This document shows, piece by piece, positions 1 through 8,657 of a DNA stretch of 64,000 bases. Each line of letters begins with the position of its first letter. Positions within the stretch are counted from its first letter, which is position 1. The stretch spans positions 434,001 to 498,000 of the forward strand of contig CAVUEG010000006.1 in the NCBI GenBank assembly GCA_963740525.1, in the 5' to 3' direction. This DNA is from CAVUEG01 sp963740525. GTDB lineage: Bacteria > Actinomycetota > Actinomycetes > Propionibacteriales > Nocardioidaceae. Under the pieces are notes generated by a model, which saw only the letters and a list, made by a program, of their open reading frames with translations, did no database searches and was not told the origin of the DNA. The position numbers and the translations under genes were made by a program.

Positions 1-66
1 TACGGCGGCCCGGTCGCGGACCTGCTCGACCGGCTGCCCGGTGCCTTCCAGCGTGGCCGTGCTCAC
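1..66 (-). CDS. Second permease of BMP-type ABC importer (partial)
   Basis: Only the first 22 codons are inside the window, running off base 1. The GTG start overlaps the stop of the upstream permease gene in a GTGA arrangement, which implies translational coupling. Position after a BMP lipoprotein, an ATPase and a first permease matches the four-gene order of basic-membrane-protein nucleoside/sugar importers, whose last gene is a second inner-membrane permease. The visible residues are a polar cytoplasmic leader with no membrane segment yet, so the function rests on context. Confidence 0.6.
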   Translation of the reverse strand, partial: MSTATLEGTGQPVEQVRDRAAV

Positions 67-1280
67 GAGCCCCATCCCTTCGCCATCACGGTGGACCCGC
101 CACCGGTATCCCGGAACCGCAGCACTCCGCGCACCAGCGCGGGCGCAGCGACGAACAGCACGATCAGTGCCTGGAGGACCTGGGTCAGCTCGAGTGGCGT
201 GGCCGCGGCACTGGCCTGCATCTGGATGCCGCCACTGGCCAGTGCACCGAAGAGGAGGCCGGCCAGGACGGTGCCCAGAGGTGTCGCCCGGCCGAGCAGC
301 GCCACCGTGATCGCGTCGAAGCCGATCGAGCCGGCCACGTTGGAGGTGATCGAGTCGTGGTGGCCGAGGATCTGCTGGGCCGCCGCGAGGCCCGCGAGAG
401 CACCGGCCACCAGCATCGCCAGCGTGTACACCTTGGCGACGTTCATGCCGGCGGTGCGGGAGGCATCGGCGTTGGCGCCCACGGCCCGCATCTCGAAGCC
501 GAGCGTGCTCCGCTCCAGCAGCCACCAGACGCCGACCGCCGCGAGGATCGCGAGCACGACCCCGGTGTGCACCCCGAAGACGCTCGGGAAGAGCGCCGAG
601 TCGTCGACCGGCAGGGAGCGTGGGTTGTCGCTGCCGGGTCGTTGGAAGGCATTCTTGGTGAGCAGGTAGACCAGCGTCGAGCCGGCCACGTAGTTGAGCA
701 TGATCGTGGTGATCACCTCGTGCGCGCCGGTCTTGGCCTTGAGGAAACCGGCCAGGGCGCCCCAGAGCGCACCGGCGGTCATCGCCGCCAGGATCGCCAC
801 CAGCAGGTGGAGACCGATCGGAAGATGCCAGGTGAAGCCGACGTACCCGGCGGCGAGCGCGCCCATGATCAGCTGGCCCTGGGCGCCGATGTTGAACAGG
901 CCGGTCCGGAACGCGAGGCTCACGCCGAGGCCGCCGCAGATCAGGGGCGCGGCCCGCTCGAGGGTCTGGCCGATCGCGTCGCCCGACCCGACGGCACCGT
1001 GCAGGAGGGCCCAGTAGCTCTGCCCGATCGCCTCACCGGAGAAGCGGAAGAAGTCCCAGGGGTAGCTGAAGAAGTACTTTCCGGCCTCCAGCACCTTGCG
1101 GTCGCTGACGATGATCAGCAGGGCACCCACGACCAGCGCGAGCAGGACGGCTGCGGCCGTCACCTTGACCGACGGGAGCCAGCTGGCCTGCTCTCGGGTC
1201 CTGGTCGGCTGGGCCTCCTCGGTCGGCTCGGTACCGGCCTCGGGCGAGCCGGCGCCGTCGGGCTTGACGGTGTCAGGCAT
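63..1280 (-). CDS. ABC transporter permease (BMP/nucleoside-type)
   Basis: A 405-residue inner-membrane permease of the BPD_transp_2/BmpC type. It has a polar, acidic N-terminal tail of about 35 residues and then eight to ten hydrophobic segments starting near residue 37. The central stretch around residues 110-150 (FRTGLFNIGAQGQ) carries the Asn-Ile-Gly-Ala-Gln-Gly signature of this permease family. Its ATG overlaps the end of the ATPase gene by 8 bp and its stop overlaps the next permease start, so the transporter genes form one operon. It probably forms the membrane channel with the truncated second permease. Substrate is not determined; nucleosides are typical when a BMP lipoprotein is present. 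Confidence 0.9.
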   Translation of the reverse strand: MPDTVKPDGAGSPEAGTEPTEEAQPTRTREQASWLPSVKVTAAAVLLALVVGALLIIVSDRKVLEAGKYFFSYPWDFFRFSGEAIGQSYWALLHGAVGSGDAIGQTLERAAPLICGGLGVSLAFRTGLFNIGAQGQLIMGALAAGYVGFTWHLPIGLHLLVAILAAMTAGALWGALAGFLKAKTGAHEVITTIMLNYVAGSTLVYLLTKNAFQRPGSDNPRSLPVDDSALFPSVFGVHTGVVLAILAAVGVWWLLERSTLGFEMRAVGANADASRTAGMNVAKVYTLAMLVAGALAGLAAAQQILGHHDSITSNVAGSIGFDAITVALLGRATPLGTVLAGLLFGALASGGIQMQASAAATPLELTQVLQALIVLFVAAPALVRGVLRFRDTGGGSTVMAKGWGS

Positions 1281-2832
1281 CGGAGCCCGCCTCCTCGGTG
1301 TCGGTCGTGGCCCGGGGTACGTCGGACCCGGGGTCGCCGTGTGCTCCGGCCATCAGCAGGCCGATCTGCTCGCGCGGGATGTCAGGACCCACGATGCCGA
1401 CGATCCGGCCGTCGTACATCACCGCGATCCGGTCGCTGAGCGCGTAGATCTCGTCGAGCTCGGTGGACACGATGACCACCGCGGTCCCCTTGTCCCGCTC
1501 CGCGATGATCCGCTGGTGGATGAACTCGATCGAGCCCACGTCAACCCCGCGGGTGGGCTGCGAGGCGACCAGCACCTTGATCGGGCGTGAGAACTCCCTC
1601 GCCACGACGACCTTCTGCTGGTTGCCGCCCGACAGCGAGGAGACGGGCGACTCCGGACCCTCAGTGCGGATGTCGAACTCCTCGATCCGGTGCTCTGCGT
1701 TCTCGTAGATCGCGTCGAGCCGCAGGGCGAGCCCGCGGGAGAACTCGTCGTTGCGGTACATGTCGAGGACCAGGTTCTCGCGGACACTGAAGCTGCCGAC
1801 GTACCCGTCGTGGGACCTGTCCTCGGGGATGTAGCCGATCCCGTCCTCGAGGCTCTCGCGGGTGCCATGACGGGAGATGTCCTGCCCGTCGAGCCAGATC
1901 TCACCCGCGTCGGGACGGATCAGGCCGAGGAGCGACTTGATCAGCTCGGTCTGCCCGTTGCCCTGCACGCCGGCGATGCCGAGCACCTCGCCGGCGCGGG
2001 CCTCGAAGCTCACGTCCTTGACCACCGTGGTGCCGCGGCCGTCGATCACGGTGAGGTTCTTGGCCTCCAGGACCGTCTTGCCGACGCTCGCGGCGTCCTT
2101 GTCGACGACGAGGTTGACCGACCGGCCCACCATCATCTCCGCGAGCTCTGCCTCCGAGGTCGAGGGCGGCGCGGTACCGACCACCTTGCCCCTGCGGATG
2201 ACGGTGATCCGGTCGCCGACCGCCTTGACCTCGCGGAGCTTGTGGGTGATGAAGACGATCGACGTGCCCTGCTTCTTCAGGCTGCGCATGATCTCCATGA
2301 GCTCGTCGATCTCCTGCGGCGTCAGCACCGCAGTCGGCTCGTCGAGGATCAGCACCTTCGCCTCGTTGGCGAGCGCCTTGATGATCTCTACCCGCTGCTG
2401 AACGCCGACCGGGAGGTCCCCGACCAGGGCGTGCGGGTCGACCTTGAGCTTGTAACGGTCGGAGAGCTCGCGTACCGCCTCGGCGGCTCGGTCGCGGTCC
2501 AGGACGCCGAGACCGCGGGTCTGCTCCCGACCGAGCATGACGTTCTCGGCGACGGTGAAGACGGGCACGAGCATGAAGTGCTGGTGCACCATGCCGATCC
2601 CGGCCGCGATGGCGTCGCCGGGGGTGTTGCAGACGAGCGGCTCCCCGTCGATGAGGATCTCGCCCTCAGTGGGGTCGAGGAGCCCGTAGAGCATGTTCAT
2701 CAGCGTCGACTTGCCGGCGCCGTTCTCACCGAGCAGGCAGTGGATCTCGCCGGGCTCGATCGTCAGGTCGATGGAGTCGTTGGCGGTGAACGAGCCGAAC
2801 CTCTTGGTGAGGCCTCGGGTCTCGAGCTGCAT
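1273..2832 (-). CDS. ABC transporter ATP-binding protein, duplicated ABC domains
   Basis: A 519-residue cytoplasmic ATPase with two tandem ABC domains, the usual design for sugar/nucleoside importers (RbsA/MglA-like). Domain 1 has a Walker A motif GENGAGKS at residues 35-42 and a Walker B with the ILDEPTAVL sequence. Domain 2 has a degenerate Walker A (GVQGNGQTE) but a good signature LSGGNQQK, as is usual for this family. The ATG is preceded by GGGAGGA. It lies 134 bp downstream of the lipoprotein gene, and that gap holds a hairpin (2892-2927) that may lower expression of the ATPase and permeases relative to the binding protein. Confidence 0.93.
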   Translation of the reverse strand: MQLETRGLTKRFGSFTANDSIDLTIEPGEIHCLLGENGAGKSTLMNMLYGLLDPTEGEILIDGEPLVCNTPGDAIAAGIGMVHQHFMLVPVFTVAENVMLGREQTRGLGVLDRDRAAEAVRELSDRYKLKVDPHALVGDLPVGVQQRVEIIKALANEAKVLILDEPTAVLTPQEIDELMEIMRSLKKQGTSIVFITHKLREVKAVGDRITVIRRGKVVGTAPPSTSEAELAEMMVGRSVNLVVDKDAASVGKTVLEAKNLTVIDGRGTTVVKDVSFEARAGEVLGIAGVQGNGQTELIKSLLGLIRPDAGEIWLDGQDISRHGTRESLEDGIGYIPEDRSHDGYVGSFSVRENLVLDMYRNDEFSRGLALRLDAIYENAEHRIEEFDIRTEGPESPVSSLSGGNQQKVVVAREFSRPIKVLVASQPTRGVDVGSIEFIHQRIIAERDKGTAVVIVSTELDEIYALSDRIAVMYDGRIVGIVGPDIPREQIGLLMAGAHGDPGSDVPRATTDTEEAGSDA

Positions 2833-2891
2833 GGGTTGTTCCTCCCACGGGGCGAACGGCCGACCGGACCTCGATCAAACCACTGGCATGA

Positions 2892-2927
2892 ACGACGGGG
2901 AGCGGAGTTTCCTCCCCTCCCCGTCGT
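2892..2927 (-). terminator. Intercistronic hairpin between bmp lipoprotein and ATPase genes
   Basis: The arms ACGACGGGGAG (2892-2902) and CTCCCCGTCGT (2917-2927) are a perfect 11-bp inverted repeat around a 14-base loop. There is no U-run. It sits just after the lipoprotein stop and before the ATPase gene on the same strand, so it is more likely a leaky terminator or 3'-end stabiliser that raises the binding protein over the other subunits than a full stop. Confidence 0.6.
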
Positions 2928-2966
2928 CTGGGTATGCGCGACGGCCGATGGCCGTCGTGATGCAGG

Positions 2967-4061
2967 TTACTTCGGTGCTGCGGGCGAGGTGATCTTGACC
3001 TCGCCGGAGATGATCTTCTCCTTGAGGGTCTCGATGCCGTCCTTCAGCTCCTGCGGGACCGTCGACTCGGCGTCGTGGTACGGCGCGAGGGCGACACCAC
3101 CGTTGTCGAGCGTGCCCACGTAGGGGTCGCTGCTGAAGTTGCCGTCGACGGCCGACTTGATGGCCTCCTCGACGGCGACGTCCATGCCCTTCATGACCGA
3201 GGACAGGAGCACGTCGCAGAACTCGGCGGCCGAGACACAGCCGTCGGTGTCCACCCAGATCGCGTGCGCGTCGTTGTCCTGGGCCGCCTGAAGGGCGCCC
3301 AGACCGGCGGGACCGGCGACCGGGAACAGGATGTCGGCACCCTGCTGGATCATGTTCTCGCCCAGGGTCTGGCCCTTGGTCTTGTCCTCGAAGTCCTCGG
3401 TGAACGACCCCTTCTGGGTCTTCTCGTCCCAGCCGACGACCTTGACGTCGGTGCCGTTCTCCTGGTTGTAGTACTGCACGCCCTCCCAGAAGCCGTCCAT
3501 GAAGATCGTGACGGTCGGGATCGGCAGGCCACCGAAGGTGCCCACGGTGCCGGACTTGGTCATGCCCGCGGCGAGGTAGCCCGCGAGGAAGGAAGGCTCA
3601 CCGGTGTTGAAGCCGAGGGCCTTGAGGTTCGCCGGCGGCTCGGCGTAGCCGTAGTCGACGATCGAGAAGTCGATGTCGGGGTTCTTCTTCGCGGCGGCCT
3701 CGGTGGCGTCGCCGAGCAGGAAGCCCACGGTGGTGATCGAGTTGCAGTCCTGCTGCACGAGCGCCTTGATGTTGTCGGCGTAGTCGGCGTCGGAGTTCGA
3801 CTCGATCTCAGCGGTCGTCACGCCGAGGTCCTTCTTGGCGTTGACGAGACCGTCGTGGGAGGTCTGGTTGAAGGACTTGTCGTCGAAGCCGCCGGAGTCG
3901 GAGACCATGCAAGCCTTGAAATCGGGGTGACTTTCCGCGGGTGTCGACGAGCTCGGGGTGCTACCCGGCTCGCTCGCCGTCGTCGTACCACGGTTGCCGC
4001 AAGCGGCCAGGGTGATCGCTGCAACAGTCACTAGTGCTGCTACGCGTGCCGTCTTCTTCAC
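2967..4061 (-). CDS. BMP-family substrate-binding lipoprotein of ABC importer
   Basis: A 364-residue exported lipoprotein. The N-terminus has Lys-Lys, a hydrophobic stretch and a lipobox ending LAAC at about residues 18-21, followed by a Ser/Thr-rich linker. The rest matches the basic membrane protein/PnrA-like fold: a DSGGFDDKSFNQ segment early in the mature protein and GYLAAGMTKSGTVG in the middle. It should capture the substrate outside the membrane for the downstream ATPase and permeases. The start is GTG with TGGAGG six bases upstream. The 184-base gap to the next gene upstream probably holds its own promoter, although no clear -35/-10 pair was recognised. Confidence 0.93.
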   Translation of the reverse strand: MKKTARVAALVTVAAITLAACGNRGTTTASEPGSTPSSSTPAESHPDFKACMVSDSGGFDDKSFNQTSHDGLVNAKKDLGVTTAEIESNSDADYADNIKALVQQDCNSITTVGFLLGDATEAAAKKNPDIDFSIVDYGYAEPPANLKALGFNTGEPSFLAGYLAAGMTKSGTVGTFGGLPIPTVTIFMDGFWEGVQYYNQENGTDVKVVGWDEKTQKGSFTEDFEDKTKGQTLGENMIQQGADILFPVAGPAGLGALQAAQDNDAHAIWVDTDGCVSAAEFCDVLLSSVMKGMDVAVEEAIKSAVDGNFSSDPYVGTLDNGGVALAPYHDAESTVPQELKDGIETLKEKIISGEVKITSPAAPK

Positions 4062-4245
4062 GGCGCCTCCATATCTGAAATGAGTCGAATCTGACCCGCG
4101 GGGCGGGTCACCCGCGACACCCTAACCGGATCGGGCGAGGCAAAGCAGTCCCGAAACCCGCCGAGACGGAGTTGTTACTTATGGCGCAATCTGCCGAAGC
4201 GCCGGTCCCGGCTTCGTGGGACGAATCCGTCAGCGGGGCAGCCGA

Positions 4246-5463
4246 TCAGGCTGTCGGGGCGTCGGCCGCGACCGCGGCGAGCACCCGGGCACCGATGACG
4301 ACGGCCCGGTCGTCGATGCGCAGATCTCCCTGGTGCAGGTCGTACGTCGGGCCTCCGGGGGTACGGGTCCCGAGTCGTCCCATGGCACCGGGAACCGTCT
4401 CGAGGTACCACGCGAAGTCCTCGCCGCCGAGGCTCTGCGACGTCGCGACCAGCGCGTTCTCACCCAGAACCCGCTCGATGGCGCTGCCGAAGGCCGCCGT
4501 GGAGGCGTGCTCGTTGACCACCGGCGGGACACCGCGCACGTAGGTGACCTCGGCGCGTACGCCGTACGGAGCCAGGATCTGCTCCACCAGTCCCCGGACG
4601 AGCGCCTCCGCCTCGCCCCAGGCGACCGCGTCCAGCATCCTGATCGTGCCGCCGAGCGTGCCCGAGGACGGGATCACGTTGAGGGCGTTGCCGGCCCGGA
4701 CCCGCCCCCACACGACGCTGACCCCGGCCCGTGGGTCAAGCCGGCGCGACAGCGCGGCGGGGAGCTCGGTGACGAGCTTGCCCAAGGCGAACGTCAGGTC
4801 CTGGGTCAGGTGCGGTCGGGAGGTGTGTCCGCCCTTGCCGATGAGGCGGATGTCGAGCGAGTCCGCCGCCCCGGTGATCGGCCCCTCCCGCAGACCGATC
4901 TGGCCGACCTCCAGCATCGGGTCGCAGTGCAGCATGAACACCCGCGAGACCTCGTCCAGCGCCCCGCCGTCGATCATCGTGAGGGCGCCCCCGGGCATGA
5001 TCTCCTCGGCGGGCTGGAAGAGCAGGCGGACCCGACCCCGGAACTCCCCCGCCGCCGCCAGGTCGGCGAGTGCCAGCCCGGCGCCGATCAGCGCGCTGGT
5101 GTGCACGTCGTGCCCGCAGGCGTGCGCCACGCCCGGCACGACGCTGGTCCACGGGTCGTCGGTCTCGTCATCGACGGCCAGCGCGTCGAGGTCGGCTCTC
5201 AGCGCCACCGCCGGTCCGGTCTCAGGACCCAGCTCGGCGGTGAGGCCGCTGCGAGGCATCAGCTGGATCCGGAAGCCGGCCTCGTCGAGACGCTTCGCGA
5301 TCAGCGCGGTGGTGCGCTCCTCGAGCCACGCAAGCTCGGGGTGCTGGTGCAGGTCCCGGCGGATCGCGACCAGCTCGTCGGCGTACTTGTCGACGGCGGC
5401 GGTCACGGAGCCAAGTGGGCCCATCGGCACAACCGGATCGAGGGAAGGTTCGGAGACAGACAC
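4246..5463 (-). CDS. M20-family amidohydrolase/peptidase
   Basis: A 405-residue cytoplasmic metalloenzyme of the M20D group (amino-acid N-acyl/N-acetyl hydrolase and hippurate hydrolase-like). Visible signatures are RRDLHQHPE near the N-terminus, the metal-binding ACGHDVHT motif, FQPAEE for the catalytic Glu pair, and a dimerisation domain around GKGGHTSRPH. The start is uncertain: GTG at 5463 is chosen, with a TTG at 5472 and an ATG at 5424 as alternatives. Only 24 bp separate it from meaB upstream, so it is probably the last gene of the mutAB-meaB operon. Its substrate cannot be named from sequence. Confidence 0.88.
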   Translation of the reverse strand: MSVSEPSLDPVVPMGPLGSVTAAVDKYADELVAIRRDLHQHPELAWLEERTTALIAKRLDEAGFRIQLMPRSGLTAELGPETGPAVALRADLDALAVDDETDDPWTSVVPGVAHACGHDVHTSALIGAGLALADLAAAGEFRGRVRLLFQPAEEIMPGGALTMIDGGALDEVSRVFMLHCDPMLEVGQIGLREGPITGAADSLDIRLIGKGGHTSRPHLTQDLTFALGKLVTELPAALSRRLDPRAGVSVVWGRVRAGNALNVIPSSGTLGGTIRMLDAVAWGEAEALVRGLVEQILAPYGVRAEVTYVRGVPPVVNEHASTAAFGSAIERVLGENALVATSQSLGGEDFAWYLETVPGAMGRLGTRTPGGPTYDLHQGDLRIDDRAVVIGARVLAAVAADAPTA

Positions 5464-5487
5464 GACAACCAACCCTATCGCGACGGT

Positions 5488-6495
5488 CTACTCCGAGCCG
5501 TCGAATGCGGCAAGGATCCGGTCGGCCGCGGTCGCGGCGGGGATCTCTCCGGCGAGCACGGCCGCCCTGACGTCGTCCCGGACCGCGGCAACGCCGGACG
5601 AGCGGCGCAGCCGTTGTTCGAGCTCGTCGCGGACGAGGGCCCACGTGAAGTCGAGGCGCTGGTCTGCGCGCTTGCGCCGCAGTCCCTCCTCCCCCAGTGA
5701 CTCGCGGTGCGCTCCGATCCGCTCCCAGAGCGTGTCGACACCAGTGCCCTCGAGGGCCGAGCAGGTCAGCACCGGAGGGACCCAGTCCGTGGCCCGGCCG
5801 TGGTGCACCATCCGCAGTGCCCCGGCGAGGTCGCGGGCGGCACTGCGCGCCTCGGGCTCGCGGTCCCCGTCAGCCTTGTTCACCGCGATGACGTCGGCGA
5901 TCTCCAGGATCCCCTTCTTGATGCCCTGGAGCTGGTCACCGGTGCGGGCGAGGGTGAGGAAGAGGAAGGAGTCGACCATCCCGGCGACGGTCACCTCGGA
6001 CTGTCCGACGCCCACGGTCTCGACGAGCACGACGTCGTACCCCGCCGCCTCGAGCACCAGGATCGACTGGGTCGTGGCCCGGGCCACCCCACCGAGCGTG
6101 CCGGCGCTCGGCGACGGGCGGATGTAGGCGTTCGGGTCCGCGGCCAGCCGCGGCATCCGGGTCTTGTCGCCCAGCACCGATCCGCCGGTCCGCACCGACG
6201 ACGGGTCGACCGCGAGCACGCCGACCCGCTTGCCGGTAGCGGTCAGGTGGCTGCCGAGCGTCTCGATGAAGGTGGACTTGCCGACTCCAGGCACGCCCGA
6301 GACACCGACCCGCCACGAGCCCCCGGCGTCCGGGGTCAGCGCCGCGAGGAGCTCGCGCGCCGAGGCCCGGTGGTCGGTGCGGCTGGACTCGACGAGGGTG
6401 ATCGCCTGCGAGACACCCGCTCGTTCACCGGCCCGCACCCGCTCGGCGAGCGCGGCGACGTCGACCTGCCCTCGGGGTGACGGGGGTCCCCCCAT
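5488..6495 (-). CDS. meaB: Methylmalonyl-CoA mutase-associated GTPase MeaB
   Basis: A 335-residue G3E-family GTPase that gates cofactor loading and protects methylmalonyl-CoA mutase from inactivation. The P-loop GVPGVGKS lies at residues 67-74, the switch-like ETVGVGQSE at 159-167, and the guanine-specificity motif NKAD at 206-209. Length is normal for the family. The ATG overlaps the mutB stop (TGATG), so it is translated with the mutase. The C-terminal helical dimerisation region is present. Confidence 0.95.
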   Translation of the reverse strand: MGGPPSPRGQVDVAALAERVRAGERAGVSQAITLVESSRTDHRASARELLAALTPDAGGSWRVGVSGVPGVGKSTFIETLGSHLTATGKRVGVLAVDPSSVRTGGSVLGDKTRMPRLAADPNAYIRPSPSAGTLGGVARATTQSILVLEAAGYDVVLVETVGVGQSEVTVAGMVDSFLFLTLARTGDQLQGIKKGILEIADVIAVNKADGDREPEARSAARDLAGALRMVHHGRATDWVPPVLTCSALEGTGVDTLWERIGAHRESLGEEGLRRKRADQRLDFTWALVRDELEQRLRRSSGVAAVRDDVRAAVLAGEIPAATAADRILAAFDGSE

Positions 6496-8657
6496 CAGGA
6501 CGCCGACAGCTCGTCGAGCAGCTGGAGGGCGGAGTCGGCGATCACGGTGCCCGGCAGGAACACCGCGGCCGCACCCATCTCGCGCAGCGTCGCGACGTCG
6601 TCGGGCGGAATCACGCCACCGATCACGACCATCACGTCCGGACGGCCCAGGTCGGCCAGCGCCTTCTTCAGGGCCGGCATCAACGTGAGGTGTCCAGCCG
6701 CCAGCGAGGAGACGCCCACGATGTGCACGTCCGCGTCGACCGCCTGCTGGGCGACCTCCTCCGGCGTCGAGAAGAGCGGGCCCACGTCGACGTCGAACCC
6801 CATGTCGGCGAACGCGGTCACGATGACCTTCTGGCCGCGGTCGTGCCCGTCCTGACCCATCTTCGCGACCAGGATCCGGGGTCGACGGCCTTCGGCCTCC
6901 TCGAACCTCGCGGTCGCGTCGAGGACCTGCTGCACCTTCTCGTTGGTGCCGCCGGCCGCGGACTGGTCCCTGTACACCCCTGAGATCGTACGGATGACCG
7001 CCTGGTGCCGGCCGTAGACCTTCTCGAGGGCGTCGGAGATCTCACCGACGGTCGCCTTGGCCCGGGCGGCGTCGACCGCGAGCGCGAGCAGGTTGCCCTC
7101 GAGGGAGCTCTTGGTGGCACCGCGGGCGGCCGAGCTCGTGAGCGCGTCGAGCGTACGGCGCACCTCGTCGTCGTCACGCTCCTCGCGGAGCCGTTCGAGC
7201 TTGGCGAGCTGTTGTCGGTAGACCGACGCGTTGTCCACCTTGTGCACGTCGAAGGGGTCCTCGTCGTCGAGCCGGTAGGTGTTCACGCCGATCACCTTCT
7301 GCTCGCCGGAGTCGATCCGGGCCTGCGTGCGGGCCGCCGCCTCCTCGATGCGCATCTTGGGGATGCCCTGCTCGATAGCCTTGGCCATCCCGCCGGCCTG
7401 CTCGGCCTCCTGGATGTGCGCCCAGGCCCGCTCGGCGAGGTCGTGCGTGAGCCGCTCGACGTAGTAGCTGCCTCCCCACGGGTCGATCAGGTCGGTGGTG
7501 CCCGACTCCTGCTGGAGCAGCAGCTGGGTGTTCCGCGCGATCCGCGCGGAGAAGTCCGTCGGGAGGGCGATCGCCTCGTCGAGCGCGTTGGTGTGCAGCG
7601 ACTGGGTGTGGCCCTGGGTGGCGGCCATCGCCTCGATGCAGGTGCGTTGCACGTTGTTGAAGACGTCCTGGGCGGTCAGCGACCAGCCGCTGGTCTGGCT
7701 GTGGGTCCGCAGGCTCAGCGACTTCGGGTTCTGCGGGTCGAACTGGCTGACCAACCGGGCCCAGAGCGCGCGGGCCGCCCGCATCTTCGCGACCTCCATG
7801 AAGAAGTTCATCCCGACCGCCCAGAAGAAGCTCAGTCGCGGAGCGAACGCGTCGATGTCCAGGCCGGCGTCCAGACCGGCCCGGATGTACTCCACCCCGT
7901 CCGCCAGCGTGTAGGCGAGCTCCAGGTCGGCCGTGGCTCCGGCCTCCTGGATGTGGTAGCCGGAGATCGAGATCGAGTTGAAGCGCGGCATCCGCTGCGC
8001 GGTGTAGGCGAAGATGTCGGAGACGATCCTCATCGACGGCAGCGGCGGGTAGATGTAGGTGTTGCGGACCATGAACTCCTTGAGGATGTCGTTCTGGATG
8101 GTCCCGGCCAGCTGCTCCGGCTTGACCCCCTGCTCCTCGGCGGCGGCGATGTACATCGCCATGATCGGCAGCACGGCACCGTTCATCGTCATCGACACCG
8201 ACATCTCGTCGAGCGGGATGCCGTCGAAGAGCGTCCGGGTGTCGTAGATCGAGTCGATCGCGACCCCGGCCATCCCGACGTCGCCGCGCACCCGCGGGTG
8301 GTCGGAGTCGTAGCCGCGGTGGGTGGCCAGGTCGAAGGCGACGCTCAGACCCTTCTGGCCGGCCGCGAGGTTGCGGCGGTAGAACGCGTTGGACTCCTCG
8401 GCGGTCGAGAAGCCGGCGTACTGCCGGATCGTCCACGGCTGGGTCGTGTACATCGTTGGGTACGGCCCGCGCAGGAACGGGCTGAGCCCCGGGAACGTGT
8501 CGAGGGCATCGAGTCCGGAGAGGTCCTGGGCGCCATACATCGTCTGGATCTCGATGCCCTCGGGCGACAGCCACGGGGCGTCGTTGCCGGGCCACCCCAT
8601 CGACCAGCTGGACGCGTCGTCGAGCGGCAGGCCCGCGAAACTCGGGGGGATCGTCAT
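6495..8657 (-). CDS. mutB: Methylmalonyl-CoA mutase large (catalytic) subunit
   Basis: A 720-residue adenosylcobalamin enzyme that interconverts (R)-methylmalonyl-CoA and succinyl-CoA, the last step of propionate assimilation. The N-terminal part is the acyl-CoA-binding TIM barrel (RGPYPTMY and SISGYHIQEAGA segments). The last ~126 residues are the B12-binding domain, with DGHDRG carrying the axial histidine at about residue 605, then a GVSSLAAGH loop and the IGGVIPP strand. The start is the ATG at 8657, which overlaps the mutA stop by four bases; the open frame upstream of it only shadows mutA. It forms an operon with mutA and meaB. Confidence 0.97.
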   Translation of the reverse strand: MTIPPSFAGLPLDDASSWSMGWPGNDAPWLSPEGIEIQTMYGAQDLSGLDALDTFPGLSPFLRGPYPTMYTTQPWTIRQYAGFSTAEESNAFYRRNLAAGQKGLSVAFDLATHRGYDSDHPRVRGDVGMAGVAIDSIYDTRTLFDGIPLDEMSVSMTMNGAVLPIMAMYIAAAEEQGVKPEQLAGTIQNDILKEFMVRNTYIYPPLPSMRIVSDIFAYTAQRMPRFNSISISGYHIQEAGATADLELAYTLADGVEYIRAGLDAGLDIDAFAPRLSFFWAVGMNFFMEVAKMRAARALWARLVSQFDPQNPKSLSLRTHSQTSGWSLTAQDVFNNVQRTCIEAMAATQGHTQSLHTNALDEAIALPTDFSARIARNTQLLLQQESGTTDLIDPWGGSYYVERLTHDLAERAWAHIQEAEQAGGMAKAIEQGIPKMRIEEAAARTQARIDSGEQKVIGVNTYRLDDEDPFDVHKVDNASVYRQQLAKLERLREERDDDEVRRTLDALTSSAARGATKSSLEGNLLALAVDAARAKATVGEISDALEKVYGRHQAVIRTISGVYRDQSAAGGTNEKVQQVLDATARFEEAEGRRPRILVAKMGQDGHDRGQKVIVTAFADMGFDVDVGPLFSTPEEVAQQAVDADVHIVGVSSLAAGHLTLMPALKKALADLGRPDVMVVIGGVIPPDDVATLREMGAAAVFLPGTVIADSALQLLDELSAS

